From assembly GCF_042685105.1 (NCBI RefSeq), contig NZ_JBHUMO010000011.1:1-61525 (forward strand): DNA of 61,525 nt. The letters run 5' to 3'. Positions 17,517 through 27,200 of this stretch are shown one piece after another. The position numbers and the translations under genes were made by a program. The stretch comes from Enterococcus_G camelliae. GTDB lineage: Bacteria; Bacillota; Bacilli; Lactobacillales; Enterococcaceae. How positions within the stretch are numbered: the stretch's first letter is position 1; every line of letters starts with the position of its first letter. The notes beneath the pieces were generated by a model. It did not search any database and was not told where the DNA came from. It saw nothing but the letters and a program-made list of their open reading frames with translations.

Positions 17517-20500
17517 AATCATGGTTATTGGATCGGGTCCAATCGTTATTGGACAAGCAGCAGAATTTGATTATGCTGGGACTCAAGCATGCTTAGCATT
17601 AAAAGAGGAAGGTTACGAAGTCATTTTGGTCAATTCCAATCCTGCCACCATTATGACTGATCGCGAAATTGCAGACCGCGTTTACATTGAACCCATTACG
17701 TATGAATTTGTTTCACGCATATTACGTAAAGAGATGCCGGATGCAATTTTACCTACATTGGGTGGTCAGACAGGGCTAAATATGGCGATGGAATTATCGA
17801 AAGCTGGAATATTAGCAGAATTAGATATTGAGTTATTAGGTACGAAGTTAAGCGCGATTGATCAAGCCGAAGACCGCGATTTATTTAAAAAATTAATGGA
17901 AGAATTAGAGCAACCAATCCCTGAATCTGACATTATTAATACCGTGGAACAAGCCGTTACTTTCGCCAAAACGATTGGCTATCCTGTGATTGTTCGCCCC
18001 GCTTTTACGCTAGGTGGGACAGGGGGAGGAATGTGCGCAAATGAAGAAGAATTGCGCCATATTGCTGAAAATGGTCTGAAAATGTCCCCAGTTACGCAAT
18101 GCCTCATTGAACGGAGCATTGCTGGGTTTAAAGAAATAGAATATGAAGTGATGCGAGATTCTGCGGATAATGCCATTGTTGTTTGTAACATGGAAAATTT
18201 TGATCCAGTCGGGATTCACACTGGAGACTCAATTGTTTTCGCTCCAAGTCAAACACTATCAGACTATGAGTATCAAATGCTTCGCGATGCATCATTAACA
18301 ATTATTCGTGCATTAAAAATTGAAGGTGGTTGCAATGTACAGCTAGCATTGGACCCAGAAAGTTTCCAATACTATGTGATAGAAGTGAATCCGCGTGTCT
18401 CTCGCTCATCCGCATTAGCAAGTAAAGCGACTGGCTATCCAATTGCGAAATTGGCAGCAAAAATTGCCGTTGGTTTGACACTAGATGAAATGAAAAACCC
18501 GGTGACTGAAACCACATATGCCGAATTTGAACCAGCTTTGGATTATGTGGTGGCTAAAATTCCAAGATGGCCTTTTGATAAGTTTGAACACGGGGAGCGC
18601 CTTTTGGGAACGCAAATGAAGGCAACTGGTGAAGTCATGGCGATTGGTCGAAACATCGAAGAGTCATTGCTTAAGGCAATTCGATCGCTAGAAATCGGGA
18701 CACACCATATCGAATTAAATGAATTAACGGAAGTCCCCGACAGTGAATTAACCAATAAAATTGTCAAAGCCCAAGATGATCGACTGTTTTATTTAGCAGA
18801 AGCGCTGCGTAGAGGCTACACCATTCAAGAATTAGAGGAAATGACTAAAATTAATCTCTTTTTCTTAGATAAGCTGTTACACATTATTGAAATTGAACAA
18901 TTACTTTTAGAAAATCCTTTTGATGCAGTTACCTTGAAACATGCCAAGCAGAATGGATTCACCGACAAAAAAATTGCGGAACTTTGGCAAACTTCAAGAG
19001 AAAAAATCAGACAGTTTCGAAAAGAACAAGCCATTTTACCTGTTTATAAAATGGTGGATACTTGTGCAGGGGAATTTGCTTCGGAAACACCCTATTTTTA
19101 TAGCACCTATGAATGGGAAAACGAGAGCATTGTCTCAGACAAACCTTCTGTGTTAGTTTTAGGTTCTGGTCCTATTCGAATTGGTCAAGGGGTGGAATTT
19201 GATTACGCAACTGTACACTCAGTGAAAGCCATTCAAGCTGCAGGCTATGAGGCAGTAATCATGAATAGTAATCCGGAAACAGTTTCAACGGATTTTTCCA
19301 TCTCTGATAAGTTGTATTTTGAACCATTAACCATTGAAGACGTGTTAAATGTTATTGAGTTGGAGCAACCGCTAGGCGTAATTGTTCAATTTGGTGGGCA
19401 AACAGCGATTAACTTGGCGGAACCTTTAGTCAAAGCAGGGGTAACTATTTTAGGAACGACCATTGAAGATTTAGATCGAGCTGAAAATCGTGATTTATTT
19501 GAACATGCTTTGCAAGAATTAAAGATTCCTCAGCCAGAAGGGGATACAGCGACAAATAAAGAAGATGCTGTGGCTATTGCTAAAAGAATTGGCTTTCCAG
19601 TGTTGGTTCGTCCCAGCTACGTCTTAGGAGGACGAGCAATGGAAATCGTTGAAAATGAAGATGATTTACGCGATTATATGGAGAATGCCGTGAAAGCTTC
19701 GCCAGAACATCCAGTGTTAGTCGATCGTTATTTAGTAGGAAAAGAATGTGAAGTGGATGCCATTTGTGATGGGGAAACTGTACTTATCCCAGGTATCATG
19801 GAACATATCGAGAGAGCTGGGGTCCATTCAGGCGATTCCATGGCTGTCTATCCGCCGCAAACACTATCGAAAAAAATCAAACAAACCATTGTTGATTATA
19901 CACGGAAGTTAGCACTAGGCTTAAATTGCATCGGTATGATGAATATTCAATTCGTGATACACGATGAAACGGTCTACGTCATCGAGGTTAATCCTAGGGC
20001 GAGTCGGACAGTTCCGTTTTTGAGTAAAGTCACAGGTATTCCAATGGCACAAGTTGCGACAAAAGCAATTTTAGGCGAGTCCTTAAAAAGTCTAGGATAC
20101 CAGGACGGTTTGTATCCAGAATCTCATTTAGTCCATGTGAAAGCACCTGTTTTTTCTTTCACAAAATTATTAAAAGTAGATACTTACTTAGGGCCTGAGA
20201 TGAAGTCGACAGGCGAAGTAATGGGATCGGATGCAACACTCGAAAAGGCTTTGTATAAAGCATTTGAAGCATCTGGCTTACATATTCCAGAGTATGGATC
20301 GGTTTTATTTACCATTGCGGATGAGTCAAAAGAAGAAGCAGCTGAATTGGCAAAACGATTCTCTGACATCGGTTTTAGTCTACGAGCTACAAAAGGAACA
20401 GCCAATTATTTTAAAAATTTGGGATTACGAGTCCAAGAAATTGGCAAACTTGATGAAGAAGGCGAGACAGTAATTGATATTATTCAAAAAGGAATGATTC

Positions 20501-20670
20501 AAGTCGCCATCAATACGACAGACAAGAACCGCAATCAAGATTCCGAAGATGGCTTTTTGATTCGTCGGTACGCAGTTGAACATGGTGTGCCACTATTTAC
20601 ATCATTGGATACGGCAGATGCGATTTTAAAAGTGATGGAGTCAAGAGCTTTTGCTACTAATTCCATTTAG
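17491..20670 (+). CDS. carB: Carbamoyl-phosphate synthase large subunit
   Basis: A 1059-residue enzyme that makes carbamoyl phosphate from bicarbonate, ammonia and two ATP. The two homologous halves each begin with a nucleotide-binding segment: GSGPIVIGQAAEFDYAGTQA near residue 13 and GSGPIRIGQGVEFDYA near 560. Each has an ATP-grasp core with EVNPR. The C-terminal MGS-like domain (about 930-1050) is the usual effector site. The start is GTG at 17491 behind AAGGAG, inside the carA 3' end. Bicarbonate supply may depend on the carbonic anhydrase at 23877. Confidence 0.97.
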   Translation: MPKRTDISKIMVIGSGPIVIGQAAEFDYAGTQACLALKEEGYEVILVNSNPATIMTDREIADRVYIEPITYEFVSRILRKEMPDAILPTLGGQTGLNMAMELSKAGILAELDIELLGTKLSAIDQAEDRDLFKKLMEELEQPIPESDIINTVEQAVTFAKTIGYPVIVRPAFTLGGTGGGMCANEEELRHIAENGLKMSPVTQCLIERSIAGFKEIEYEVMRDSADNAIVVCNMENFDPVGIHTGDSIVFAPSQTLSDYEYQMLRDASLTIIRALKIEGGCNVQLALDPESFQYYVIEVNPRVSRSSALASKATGYPIAKLAAKIAVGLTLDEMKNPVTETTYAEFEPALDYVVAKIPRWPFDKFEHGERLLGTQMKATGEVMAIGRNIEESLLKAIRSLEIGTHHIELNELTEVPDSELTNKIVKAQDDRLFYLAEALRRGYTIQELEEMTKINLFFLDKLLHIIEIEQLLLENPFDAVTLKHAKQNGFTDKKIAELWQTSREKIRQFRKEQAILPVYKMVDTCAGEFASETPYFYSTYEWENESIVSDKPSVLVLGSGPIRIGQGVEFDYATVHSVKAIQAAGYEAVIMNSNPETVSTDFSISDKLYFEPLTIEDVLNVIELEQPLGVIVQFGGQTAINLAEPLVKAGVTILGTTIEDLDRAENRDLFEHALQELKIPQPEGDTATNKEDAVAIAKRIGFPVLVRPSYVLGGRAMEIVENEDDLRDYMENAVKASPEHPVLVDRYLVGKECEVDAICDGETVLIPGIMEHIERAGVHSGDSMAVYPPQTLSKKIKQTIVDYTRKLALGLNCIGMMNIQFVIHDETVYVIEVNPRASRTVPFLSKVTGIPMAQVATKAILGESLKSLGYQDGLYPESHLVHVKAPVFSFTKLLKVDTYLGPEMKSTGEVMGSDATLEKALYKAFEASGLHIPEYGSVLFTIADESKEEAAELAKRFSDIGFSLRATKGTANYFKNLGLRVQEIGKLDEEGETVIDIIQKGMIQVAINTTDKNRNQDSEDGFLIRRYAVEHGVPLFTSLDTADAILKVMESRAFATNSI

Positions 20671-20711
20671 CTTAATGAAAATTTGTCATTGGATTGGAAG
20701 GATGCACTGTT

Positions 20712-21485
20712 ATGAAGCAAGAAGCGATGGAAATTGTCAATCAGGTGCAACTCGCGCCGCAAATTTTTGAATTAACATTGACTGGAGAGCTTGTCAAAGA
20801 GATGCAACAACCGGGACAATTTTTACACATTAAGGTGCCGAGAGAAGATTTGATTCTTAGACGGCCAATTAGTATCCACGAAATTTTAAAAGAACGAGAT
20901 GAATGCAAATTAATTTATCGAATTGAGGGGCAAGGGACAAATGTTCTTTCAACACTAAAAAAAGGACAGCTAATAGACGTTCTGGGTCCACTAGGAAATG
21001 GGTTTCAAATTTCACAAGTCGGTCAAGGACAAACGGTTTTATTAATTGGAGGGGGAATTGGTATTCCTCCTTTATATGAACTCAGTAAGCAACTTGTTTT
21101 AAGAGGTGCAAAAGTTTCCCATTTGTTTGGCTTTGCTAGTAAAGAGAAATTGTATTCTCTTCCTAAATTTGAGGCATTAGGACCAGTGACGGTTACCACC
21201 GATGATGGAAGCTATGGAAAACTCGGGACAGTCGCAACACAATTCTCAACTTACACGGTTCCTGATGCCGTATACAGCTGTGGAAACAAAGGGTTACTGC
21301 AATCAGTTGACAGACAATTTGCTCCTATTGTAGAAAATGTCCAATTGTCGTTAGAAGCTCGTATGGCTTGTGGTATTGGTGCTTGTTATGCTTGTATTTG
21401 TCACAAAAAAAACAATACAGCGGAAACAGTGAAGGTTTGTCAGGATGGACCTGTATTTCAAGCGAGAGAGGTGTTGTTACAATGA
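20712..21485 (+). CDS. pyrK: Dihydroorotate dehydrogenase B, electron transfer subunit
   Basis: FAD and [2Fe-2S] protein that links PyrD (class 1B) to NAD+; 257 residues. FAD-binding residues lie in RRPISIH near 56-62, the NAD-binding glycine motif in LLIGGGIGIPPLYEL near 114, and the cluster cysteines in ACGIGACYACICH near 220 followed by a fourth Cys in KVCQDGP. The ATG at 20712 follows GGAAGGA; the frame starts earlier at a TTG with no proper spacing. Its stop overlaps the pyrD start as ATGA, which fits a fixed subunit ratio. Confidence 0.95.
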   Translation: MKQEAMEIVNQVQLAPQIFELTLTGELVKEMQQPGQFLHIKVPREDLILRRPISIHEILKERDECKLIYRIEGQGTNVLSTLKKGQLIDVLGPLGNGFQISQVGQGQTVLLIGGGIGIPPLYELSKQLVLRGAKVSHLFGFASKEKLYSLPKFEALGPVTVTTDDGSYGKLGTVATQFSTYTVPDAVYSCGNKGLLQSVDRQFAPIVENVQLSLEARMACGIGACYACICHKKNNTAETVKVCQDGPVFQAREVLLQ

Positions 21486-22411
21486 CAAAGCTCGTCGTCA
21501 ATTTGCCAGGACTAGCGTTGAAAAATCCCATCATGCCTGCGAGTGGCTGTTTTGGATTTGGGAAGGAATATGCACAATACTATGACTTAAATTGTTTAGG
21601 CGCGGTCATGATCAAAGCCTGTACGTTGGATCCTCGTACGGGAAATCCAATGCCAAGGGTAGCGGAAACCCCAAGTGGGATGCTAAATGCGATCGGGTTA
21701 CAAAATCCCGGATTAACCACCATTACCAATACAGTATTGCCTGAGTTAGCTGAGACATTTCCTGAACTGCCCATCATCGCCAATGTTGCTGGATCTACTC
21801 AGGAAGAATACGTAGCTGTTTGTGAGAAAATTTCTCAATCCCCGAATGTTCACGCGATAGAATTGAATATTTCTTGTCCCAATGTTAAACAAGGAGGGAT
21901 TGCTTTTGGGACAGATGCTTCGGTTGCCTTCGAATTAACAAAGGCTGTGAAGCAAGTTTCATCAGTACCCATATATGTGAAGCTCTCACCAAATGTGACT
22001 GATATTGTTCCCATCGCGCTCGCAGTTGAAAAAGCAGGTGCAGATGGTCTAACGATGATTAATACCCTGCTTGGCATGCGCATTAATTTAAAGACAAGAG
22101 TCCCCATTTTGGCGAATCAGACAGGGGGGTTGTCTGGTCCAGCAATCAAACCAATCGCCATTCGAATGATTCATCAAGTTTCCCAGGTTTGTCATTTACC
22201 GATTATAGGTATGGGGGGGGTTACAACAGTTGATGATGTGCTTGAAATGCTCATGGCTGGAGCAAGTGCCGTGGCTGTTGGAACAGCCAATTTCACCGAT
22301 CCTTGGATTTGCCAAAAATTGATTCAGCAACTGCCTATTCGAATGCAAGAATTGGGGATTGAGAGTATTGAAGAACTGATAACCGATGTAAAAGAAAGGA
22401 GAAAAAAATGA
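21482..22411 (+). CDS. pyrD: Dihydroorotate dehydrogenase B, catalytic subunit
   Basis: FMN enzyme that oxidises dihydroorotate to orotate, working with PyrK and NAD+; 309 residues. Family features: LPGLALKNPIMPASGCFGFG at the N-terminus, the catalytic-Cys segment ELNISCPNVKQGG, and the FMN-phosphate segment GMGGVTTVDD...AVAVGTAN. The start at 21482 is fixed by the ATGA overlap with pyrK; the frame is open much further upstream inside pyrK. A second, class 1A enzyme is encoded at 52799-53725. Confidence 0.95.
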   Translation: MTKLVVNLPGLALKNPIMPASGCFGFGKEYAQYYDLNCLGAVMIKACTLDPRTGNPMPRVAETPSGMLNAIGLQNPGLTTITNTVLPELAETFPELPIIANVAGSTQEEYVAVCEKISQSPNVHAIELNISCPNVKQGGIAFGTDASVAFELTKAVKQVSSVPIYVKLSPNVTDIVPIALAVEKAGADGLTMINTLLGMRINLKTRVPILANQTGGLSGPAIKPIAIRMIHQVSQVCHLPIIGMGGVTTVDDVLEMLMAGASAVAVGTANFTDPWICQKLIQQLPIRMQELGIESIEELITDVKERRKK

Positions 22412-23130
22412 ACAATCAACCAATCATCGCCTTAGATTTTCCTGATAGATTGTCTATGAGTCACTTTTTCACTTTTTTTCCTAAGCAAGAAAAACTTTTT
22501 GTTAAAGTTGGTATGGAACTTTTTTACAAGGAAGGGCCGCAGGTTGTCGAACAATTAATCGATCAGGGACATAGTGTCTTTTTAGATTTGAAGCTGCATG
22601 ATATCCCTCATACTGTTTATCGTGCGATGCGAAATTTGGGAAAATTGGGTGTCTCCATAACGAATGTACATGCATCAGGAGGAATTGAGATGATGCGTGC
22701 AGCAAAAGAGGGATTGTTAGAGGGAGCTCAAGAAAGTGGTAAAAAAGAACGACCAAAACTAATCGCTGTTACCCAATTGACATCCACAAGTGAAGAAATG
22801 ATGCAAAAGGAGCAAAAAATCCCTCTTGGCTTACTTGAATGCGTGCTAAGTTATGCCCAACTTACCGCAAAAGCTGGTTTGGACGGTGTTGTTTGTTCTG
22901 CTTTAGAAGCCAAAGATATTCATAGTCAAACCCATCCGGATTTTATTTGTCTCACACCAGGCATTCGATTAATTGAGGACAATAACGGAGACCAAAAAAG
23001 AGTGGTTACTCCTGATCAGGCAAGGGCATTAACGGCCAATTACATTGTAGTGGGACGACCAATTACAAAAGCGCAACAACCATATGAAAAATATCAACAA
23101 ATCAATCAATTATGGAATGGAGAAAAATAG
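22408..23130 (+). CDS. pyrF: Orotidine 5'-phosphate decarboxylase
   Basis: Catalyses the last step to UMP; 240 residues. The catalytic motif DLKLHDIPHTV is at about residues 60-70, with IALDF near the start and the phosphate-binding VVGRPIT near the end. ATGA overlap with pyrD, behind AAGGAG. The pyrE start follows its stop codon with no gap. Confidence 0.96.
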   Translation: MNNQPIIALDFPDRLSMSHFFTFFPKQEKLFVKVGMELFYKEGPQVVEQLIDQGHSVFLDLKLHDIPHTVYRAMRNLGKLGVSITNVHASGGIEMMRAAKEGLLEGAQESGKKERPKLIAVTQLTSTSEEMMQKEQKIPLGLLECVLSYAQLTAKAGLDGVVCSALEAKDIHSQTHPDFICLTPGIRLIEDNNGDQKRVVTPDQARALTANYIVVGRPITKAQQPYEKYQQINQLWNGEK

Positions 23131-23760
23131 ATGTCTTTAGAAACAAATATTGCTCATGAACTACTTGCAATCAAAGCCGTTTTCTTAAATCCCGAAGAGC
23201 CGTTCACTTGGGCGAGCAGAATTAAGAGTCCTATTTATTGTGATAATCGCTTAACAATGAGTTACCCAGCTGTCCGCAAAGCAATTGCTCAAGGCTTAGC
23301 AAAAAAAATTAACGAAACCTATCCAGATGTGGAGGTAATCGCCGGGACGGCGACGGCTGGTATTCCCCATGCTGCTTGGGTTGCGGAACTTTTGCAGTTA
23401 CCAATGGTCTATATTCGTAGCAAACCAAAAGATCATGGCAAAGGGAATCAAATTGAAGGACGTATTACAGAGGGACAAAAAATGGTGGTCATTGAAGATT
23501 TAATCTCTACCGGGGGCAGCGTATTGGAGGCGTGTGATGCTGCTGTTAAAGAAGGGGCCGATGTATTAGGTGTGGCAGCCATTTTTTCTTATGAGTTACC
23601 GAAAGGAAAAGACAATTTTAGCAAAGCAAACATGCCACTAGTTACATTAACCAATTACTCAACGCTACTAGAAGTTGCAGAAAAAGAACAATACATTCGC
23701 GAAGACCAAAAAGCGTTGTTGGAAAAATGGAAAGAAAACCCCGAAAATTGGCAAGCATAA
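23131..23760 (+). CDS. pyrE: Orotate phosphoribosyltransferase
   Basis: Joins orotate and PRPP to give orotidine monophosphate; 209 residues. The PRPP-binding motif is MVVIEDLISTGGSVLEA at about residues 114-130, with the catalytic loop segment RSKPKDHGKGNQIEG near 92-106. The gene begins directly after the pyrF stop codon and is the last of the operon, followed by a strong terminator. Confidence 0.96.
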   Translation: MSLETNIAHELLAIKAVFLNPEEPFTWASRIKSPIYCDNRLTMSYPAVRKAIAQGLAKKINETYPDVEVIAGTATAGIPHAAWVAELLQLPMVYIRSKPKDHGKGNQIEGRITEGQKMVVIEDLISTGGSVLEACDAAVKEGADVLGVAAIFSYELPKGKDNFSKANMPLVTLTNYSTLLEVAEKEQYIREDQKALLEKWKENPENWQA

Positions 23761-23783
23761 GATCACAGTACAAAACAAATAAG

Positions 23784-23824
23784 AACAAATGAATGGTGCT
23801 AAGCATCGTTCGTTTGTTTTTTTA
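23784..23824 (+). terminator. pyr operon terminator
   Basis: The arms 23784-23799 and 23803-23818 pair over 16 positions with three G-U type wobbles, followed by a T-run to about 23823. The T-rich 3' side also supplies the weak -35 of the next promoter. Confidence 0.85.
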
Positions 23825-23834
23825 TAGGATGCAT

Positions 23835-23840
23835 TATACT
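23835..23840 (+). promoter_or_regulatory. Probable -10 element of the carbonic anhydrase gene
   Basis: TATACT lies 36 bases before the GTG start. The best -35 (TTTGTT, 23813-23818) is part of the pyr terminator. It suggests separate expression from the pyr operon. Confidence 0.5.
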
Positions 23841-23876
23841 GAAGTGTAAACTAGAAAAAAAGGTGGCGATGATTCC

Positions 23877-24614
23877 GTGGTCAAAAAAATCAAACGTAAC
23901 ATGGATGTTGAATGGGGATATGAAGGTAAAAGAGGGCCCGAGCATTGGCATGAACTCTGCGATTGGTTCTCAGAAGGGGCAAAATATCCATATCAATCAC
24001 CAATTTCTCTTTCTCATAATGAACAACTAATTAGGAACAGCGAGCAAGCCCAACTTTTTTTTCATTATCAAAAAGAACAGTTCACGGAAAAAGAATTTAA
24101 AAATACGATGCATTTTGTTCCATTTAGCCATGAAAGCTATGTTATTTTCCAAAATGTTCGTTATTTTTTGACAGATATTCATTTTCATCGACCCAGTGAG
24201 CACGTAATTGATGGCCGTCCGCAAGAAATTGAATTTCATTTGGTTCACACCAGTCAACAACAGAAAAATTTAGTTGTAGCTGTACTATGCACGTTTGATT
24301 TAACGGCTCCAGAGTTGGATAAGATTGATTTGACGACTGAATGGGACTATCCTAATCACTTGCAGACGTTCTCACCGGCACTATTTCTACCCAAAGAGCG
24401 GTCCTATTTTCATTATACTGGTTCCCTCACAACACCTCCAACTGCTGGTCCTGTTCAATGGTTTGTTTTTGACCATATTCAACGGTTTAATCCTGATTTC
24501 TTAAAGGAGTTTAGTGAGGAACTTTTAGAAGTAAATAATCGACCGTTGCAAGAAAAAAAAGAGCGCAAGATTTATTTTGTATCAAAGCATTCATCCGCGG
24601 ATTTGGAAAGATAA
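23877..24614 (+). CDS. Alpha-type carbonic anhydrase
   Basis: Zinc enzyme interconverting CO2 and bicarbonate; up to 245 residues. The alpha-class signature is clear: QSPISL, then HFHRPSEH with two zinc-ligand His and FHLVH with the third, and YTGSLTTPP near the end. There is no signal peptide, so it should act in the cytosol, unlike most bacterial alpha-class enzymes. The start is GTG at 23877 (10 bases after AGGTGG) or ATG at 23901. It sits directly after pyrE, and bicarbonate is a CarAB substrate, so a supply role is reasonable inference. Confidence 0.88.
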   Translation: MVKKIKRNMDVEWGYEGKRGPEHWHELCDWFSEGAKYPYQSPISLSHNEQLIRNSEQAQLFFHYQKEQFTEKEFKNTMHFVPFSHESYVIFQNVRYFLTDIHFHRPSEHVIDGRPQEIEFHLVHTSQQQKNLVVAVLCTFDLTAPELDKIDLTTEWDYPNHLQTFSPALFLPKERSYFHYTGSLTTPPTAGPVQWFVFDHIQRFNPDFLKEFSEELLEVNNRPLQEKKERKIYFVSKHSSADLER

Positions 24615-24618
24615 CAAA

Positions 24619-24685
24619 AAAACCAACAAAAAATGAGCGAATATGGGGATTCATCCATGGACCATTCTCATTTTTTGTTGGTTTT
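24619..24685. terminator. Bidirectional terminator, perfect 19-bp inverted repeat
   Basis: 24619-24637 and 24667-24685 are exact reverse complements (AAAACCAACAAAAAATGAG on the left arm). Both strands end in T-runs. The 29-base loop can itself form a small ATGG/CCAT hairpin. It separates the convergent carbonic anhydrase and rqcH genes. Confidence 0.88.
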
Positions 24686-24696
24686 CTATAGAGAGA

Positions 24697-26418
24697 CTAT
24701 TTTGGGAAAGATTGCTCACTTTTTTTAGCTAAAATAGTTTCCTCATGTGGAGTGACAAAGTAGGTTTTTTGATTTTCATAAATAACAAATCCTGGTTTAG
24801 CACCATTGGGTTTGCGAATGTATTTGACTTGGACACAGTCAACAGGCACTTGGGCCGAATGGCGATATTTTGAGTAGTAGGCGGCCAATTCAGCTGCTTC
24901 TAGCAAAGTTTCTTCGCTGGGATTGGCCGAACGAACAATCACATGGGATCCAGGGATATTCTTAGTATGTAGCCAATAATCTGTCTTTTTTGCTATTTTC
25001 ATTGTTAGTTGATCATTTTCCAAATTATTTTTGCCCACTAGTATTTCCGTATGATCGGTGGAAAAAAAAGTGGTGGGTTTTGATTTCGTTGCTCGTTTTT
25101 GAAGCTTTTTTTTGGATTGTTTGATATACCCCCCCGCAATTAATTCTTCACGAATCCCTTGAATCTCAGAAGGATGAGCAATTTCCAATTGTGCCAAGAC
25201 CGATTGTAAATAGAGAATTTCTTGTTTTGTTTCAGCAATTTGAGTACCAATTAATTTAACGGCATTGCGCAATTTTTGATATTTTTGGAAATAGCGTTGG
25301 GCATTTTGCACAGCTGAGAGGGCTGGATTTAAGGCAATTTTTTGCAATTGGTTTTCTTTGTAATAATTAGGTAACTCAATCGCATGGAGGCCTCGCTCAA
25401 TTTGTGCTTGATAGGTGGTAAGTAATTCCCCTTTTTGACGTAGTTCTTCAGCTGATTCGGATTCTACTAAGGTGCGTTCACGTTTTTTTAATTTGCTTTC
25501 ATTCCGTTTTAAATCATTCTCAACTTTTTTGATTAGTTCACTCCCTTGTTGCTTCACACGATCACGTTCTGCTTTGTCGTGATAGAAGACATCTAATAGC
25601 TCACTAAGATGAGTGAAAGATTGAACAGCATCAGCCTTTTCCTGTAATGATTGATAGTCAAAAGGTGTGAAGTACTCTTTCTTTCCTATTAGGTAAATGA
25701 ACCCTTTACTTGGTAGTTGTATGTCATTTTTGAAGTCTTGCCAAACTTGTAACCGTGCATTCGGAGTCTTACTTAAGCGATAGGCTAACTCATTGGCACT
25801 ATCCTTGCCTAAACCTTGAAAAGCAAGCTGGAGCGACTTGGCAGAAACCTCTTGCATGGTAGATAGCATGTCAAAAGCTTCTAAATCAGTCAATGTGTAT
25901 GGATTAACTGACTGCTGAGGAGGTGGAGCGAGGTAGGTTGCTCCAGGCAGCAATAAACGATACGTGTTTTGAGAACTGCCTATATGCTTAATGGCGTCTA
26001 AAATTTTCCCAGTTTGTTGATTTAACAATAAAATTGTCGAATGTCTCCCCATTAGCTCAACGACTAGGACGATATTTTCCAAATCTCCCAATTCATTTCG
26101 TTTATGAAAAATCAAATGAATCACGCGGTCATTGGCAATCTGCTGGATAGATGACAAAATAGCTCCTTCCAAATATTTTCGTAGCATCATGACAAAGTTA
26201 GGAGGCGTATCTGGGTTTTGGTACGTCATTTGTGTTAATTGGACACGTGCATACGTTGGGTGTGCTGAAAGCAGTAATTTATGAGTCGAGCCATTCGCTC
26301 GGATGACTAAAATAATTTCGTTATCATAAGGCTGGTGGATTTTATTGACTCTGCCATTAACCAATGTTTCTGTTAATTCTTGTACCATTAAATGGGTGAA
26401 AATTCCGTCAAATGACAC
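24697..26418 (-). CDS. rqcH: RqcH / NFACT ribosome quality control protein (FbpA family)
   Basis: A 573-residue NFACT protein. The N-terminal NFACT-N domain begins MSFDGIFTHLMVQEL, helix-hairpin and long coiled-coil segments occupy about 270-430, and the NFACT-R domain (about 450-550) has the conserved DYWLHTKNIPGSHVIVRS. RqcH binds obstructed 50S subunits carrying peptidyl-tRNA and recruits tRNA-Ala to add C-terminal alanine tails. Members were earlier called fibronectin-binding proteins. It is convergent with the carbonic anhydrase gene and divergent from the next. Confidence 0.93.
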   Translation of the reverse strand: MSFDGIFTHLMVQELTETLVNGRVNKIHQPYDNEIILVIRANGSTHKLLLSAHPTYARVQLTQMTYQNPDTPPNFVMMLRKYLEGAILSSIQQIANDRVIHLIFHKRNELGDLENIVLVVELMGRHSTILLLNQQTGKILDAIKHIGSSQNTYRLLLPGATYLAPPPQQSVNPYTLTDLEAFDMLSTMQEVSAKSLQLAFQGLGKDSANELAYRLSKTPNARLQVWQDFKNDIQLPSKGFIYLIGKKEYFTPFDYQSLQEKADAVQSFTHLSELLDVFYHDKAERDRVKQQGSELIKKVENDLKRNESKLKKRERTLVESESAEELRQKGELLTTYQAQIERGLHAIELPNYYKENQLQKIALNPALSAVQNAQRYFQKYQKLRNAVKLIGTQIAETKQEILYLQSVLAQLEIAHPSEIQGIREELIAGGYIKQSKKKLQKRATKSKPTTFFSTDHTEILVGKNNLENDQLTMKIAKKTDYWLHTKNIPGSHVIVRSANPSEETLLEAAELAAYYSKYRHSAQVPVDCVQVKYIRKPNGAKPGFVIYENQKTYFVTPHEETILAKKSEQSFPK

Positions 26419-26508
26419 GTTTCATCCCTCGTTTCTTTAGATTCTTTTACCATTATAACGAAACTACCATAAAAAACAAAGGTCAGAGGCCGTTTGGAGA
26501 ATTGTACC

Positions 26509-26538
26509 TTGACGTTTTGCTTTTATTCTTGCTACTAT
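26509..26538 (+). promoter_or_regulatory. Promoter of the thioredoxin-like gene
   Basis: TTGACG (26509-26514), an 18-bp spacer and TACTAT (26533-26538) with an upstream TG (extended -10), 35 bases before the ATG. Confidence 0.6.
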
Positions 26539-26572
26539 AACGAGAGAAATGTAAGAAGCAAAGGACAAACAT

Positions 26573-27133
26573 ATGTATAAAAAGTTAAGTAACGTAATCA
26601 AGGACAATAGCAAAAAAATACAACTAACAGATAAGAAAAAAATGATGAAAAGGGCGTTGTTAGGAATTGGCCTTTTGATTGTTGTTTTTCTCGGTATACA
26701 GACTGGTCAAAAAATGCGAGTTGCTATTCGACAATCTCAAATCAATGAGGTAGCGACGGATGCGTTCCAATCAACCCAAAAATTGACCGTCATTCCTTAC
26801 GGTGAATTGGAAGAGATGATTGCAAGCAAATCGGCACTTTCTGTCCTGTTTATCAGTCCTCGAACAGATCATTATGAACAAATCTTTCAAATAATTCATG
26901 AAAAAGAATCAGAAATGAATCGTACGATTTATGTGTATCCATTAATCTATCAAGTCAAAGAAATGGAGCAAACTTATCATTTAGCGACAAATCAGGCAAC
27001 GTTTGTTTTTTTTCAAAAGGGACAACAAAAAAAACAGTTTACGTATGAATCGCTAAAAAAACCAATGAATGAACTCATTCCGGAAATAAACCGACTACCA
27101 ATGTGGAATTTAACTGATAAAATTTCTAATTAA
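26573..27133 (+). CDS. Membrane-anchored thioredoxin-like protein, function unknown
   Basis: A 186-residue protein with a basic cytosolic N-terminus, one membrane segment at about 28-46 (LLGIGLLIVVFLGIQTG) and an outside domain. The order of that domain (LSVLFISPRTDHYEQIF, then YVYPLIYQV and ATFVFFQKGQ) recalls a thioredoxin fold, but there is no CxxC, so it would not be a disulphide enzyme. I do not recognise a named family. It has its own promoter and is followed by the tryptophan-transporter promoter with no clear terminator between. Confidence 0.55.
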   Translation: MYKKLSNVIKDNSKKIQLTDKKKMMKRALLGIGLLIVVFLGIQTGQKMRVAIRQSQINEVATDAFQSTQKLTVIPYGELEEMIASKSALSVLFISPRTDHYEQIFQIIHEKESEMNRTIYVYPLIYQVKEMEQTYHLATNQATFVFFQKGQQKKQFTYESLKKPMNELIPEINRLPMWNLTDKISN

Positions 27134-27140
27134 AAAAAGA

Positions 27141-27169
27141 TTGACGGATGGAGATAGTTAGGGTATATT
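27141..27169 (+). promoter_or_regulatory. Promoter of the tryptophan transporter operon
   Basis: TTGACG (27141-27146), a 17-bp spacer and TATATT (27164-27169). The leader of about 255 bases before trpX carries the leader peptide and attenuator. Confidence 0.78.
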
Positions 27170-27200
27170 CTAAACAATATTAAAAAAAGGAGAGAAAATC

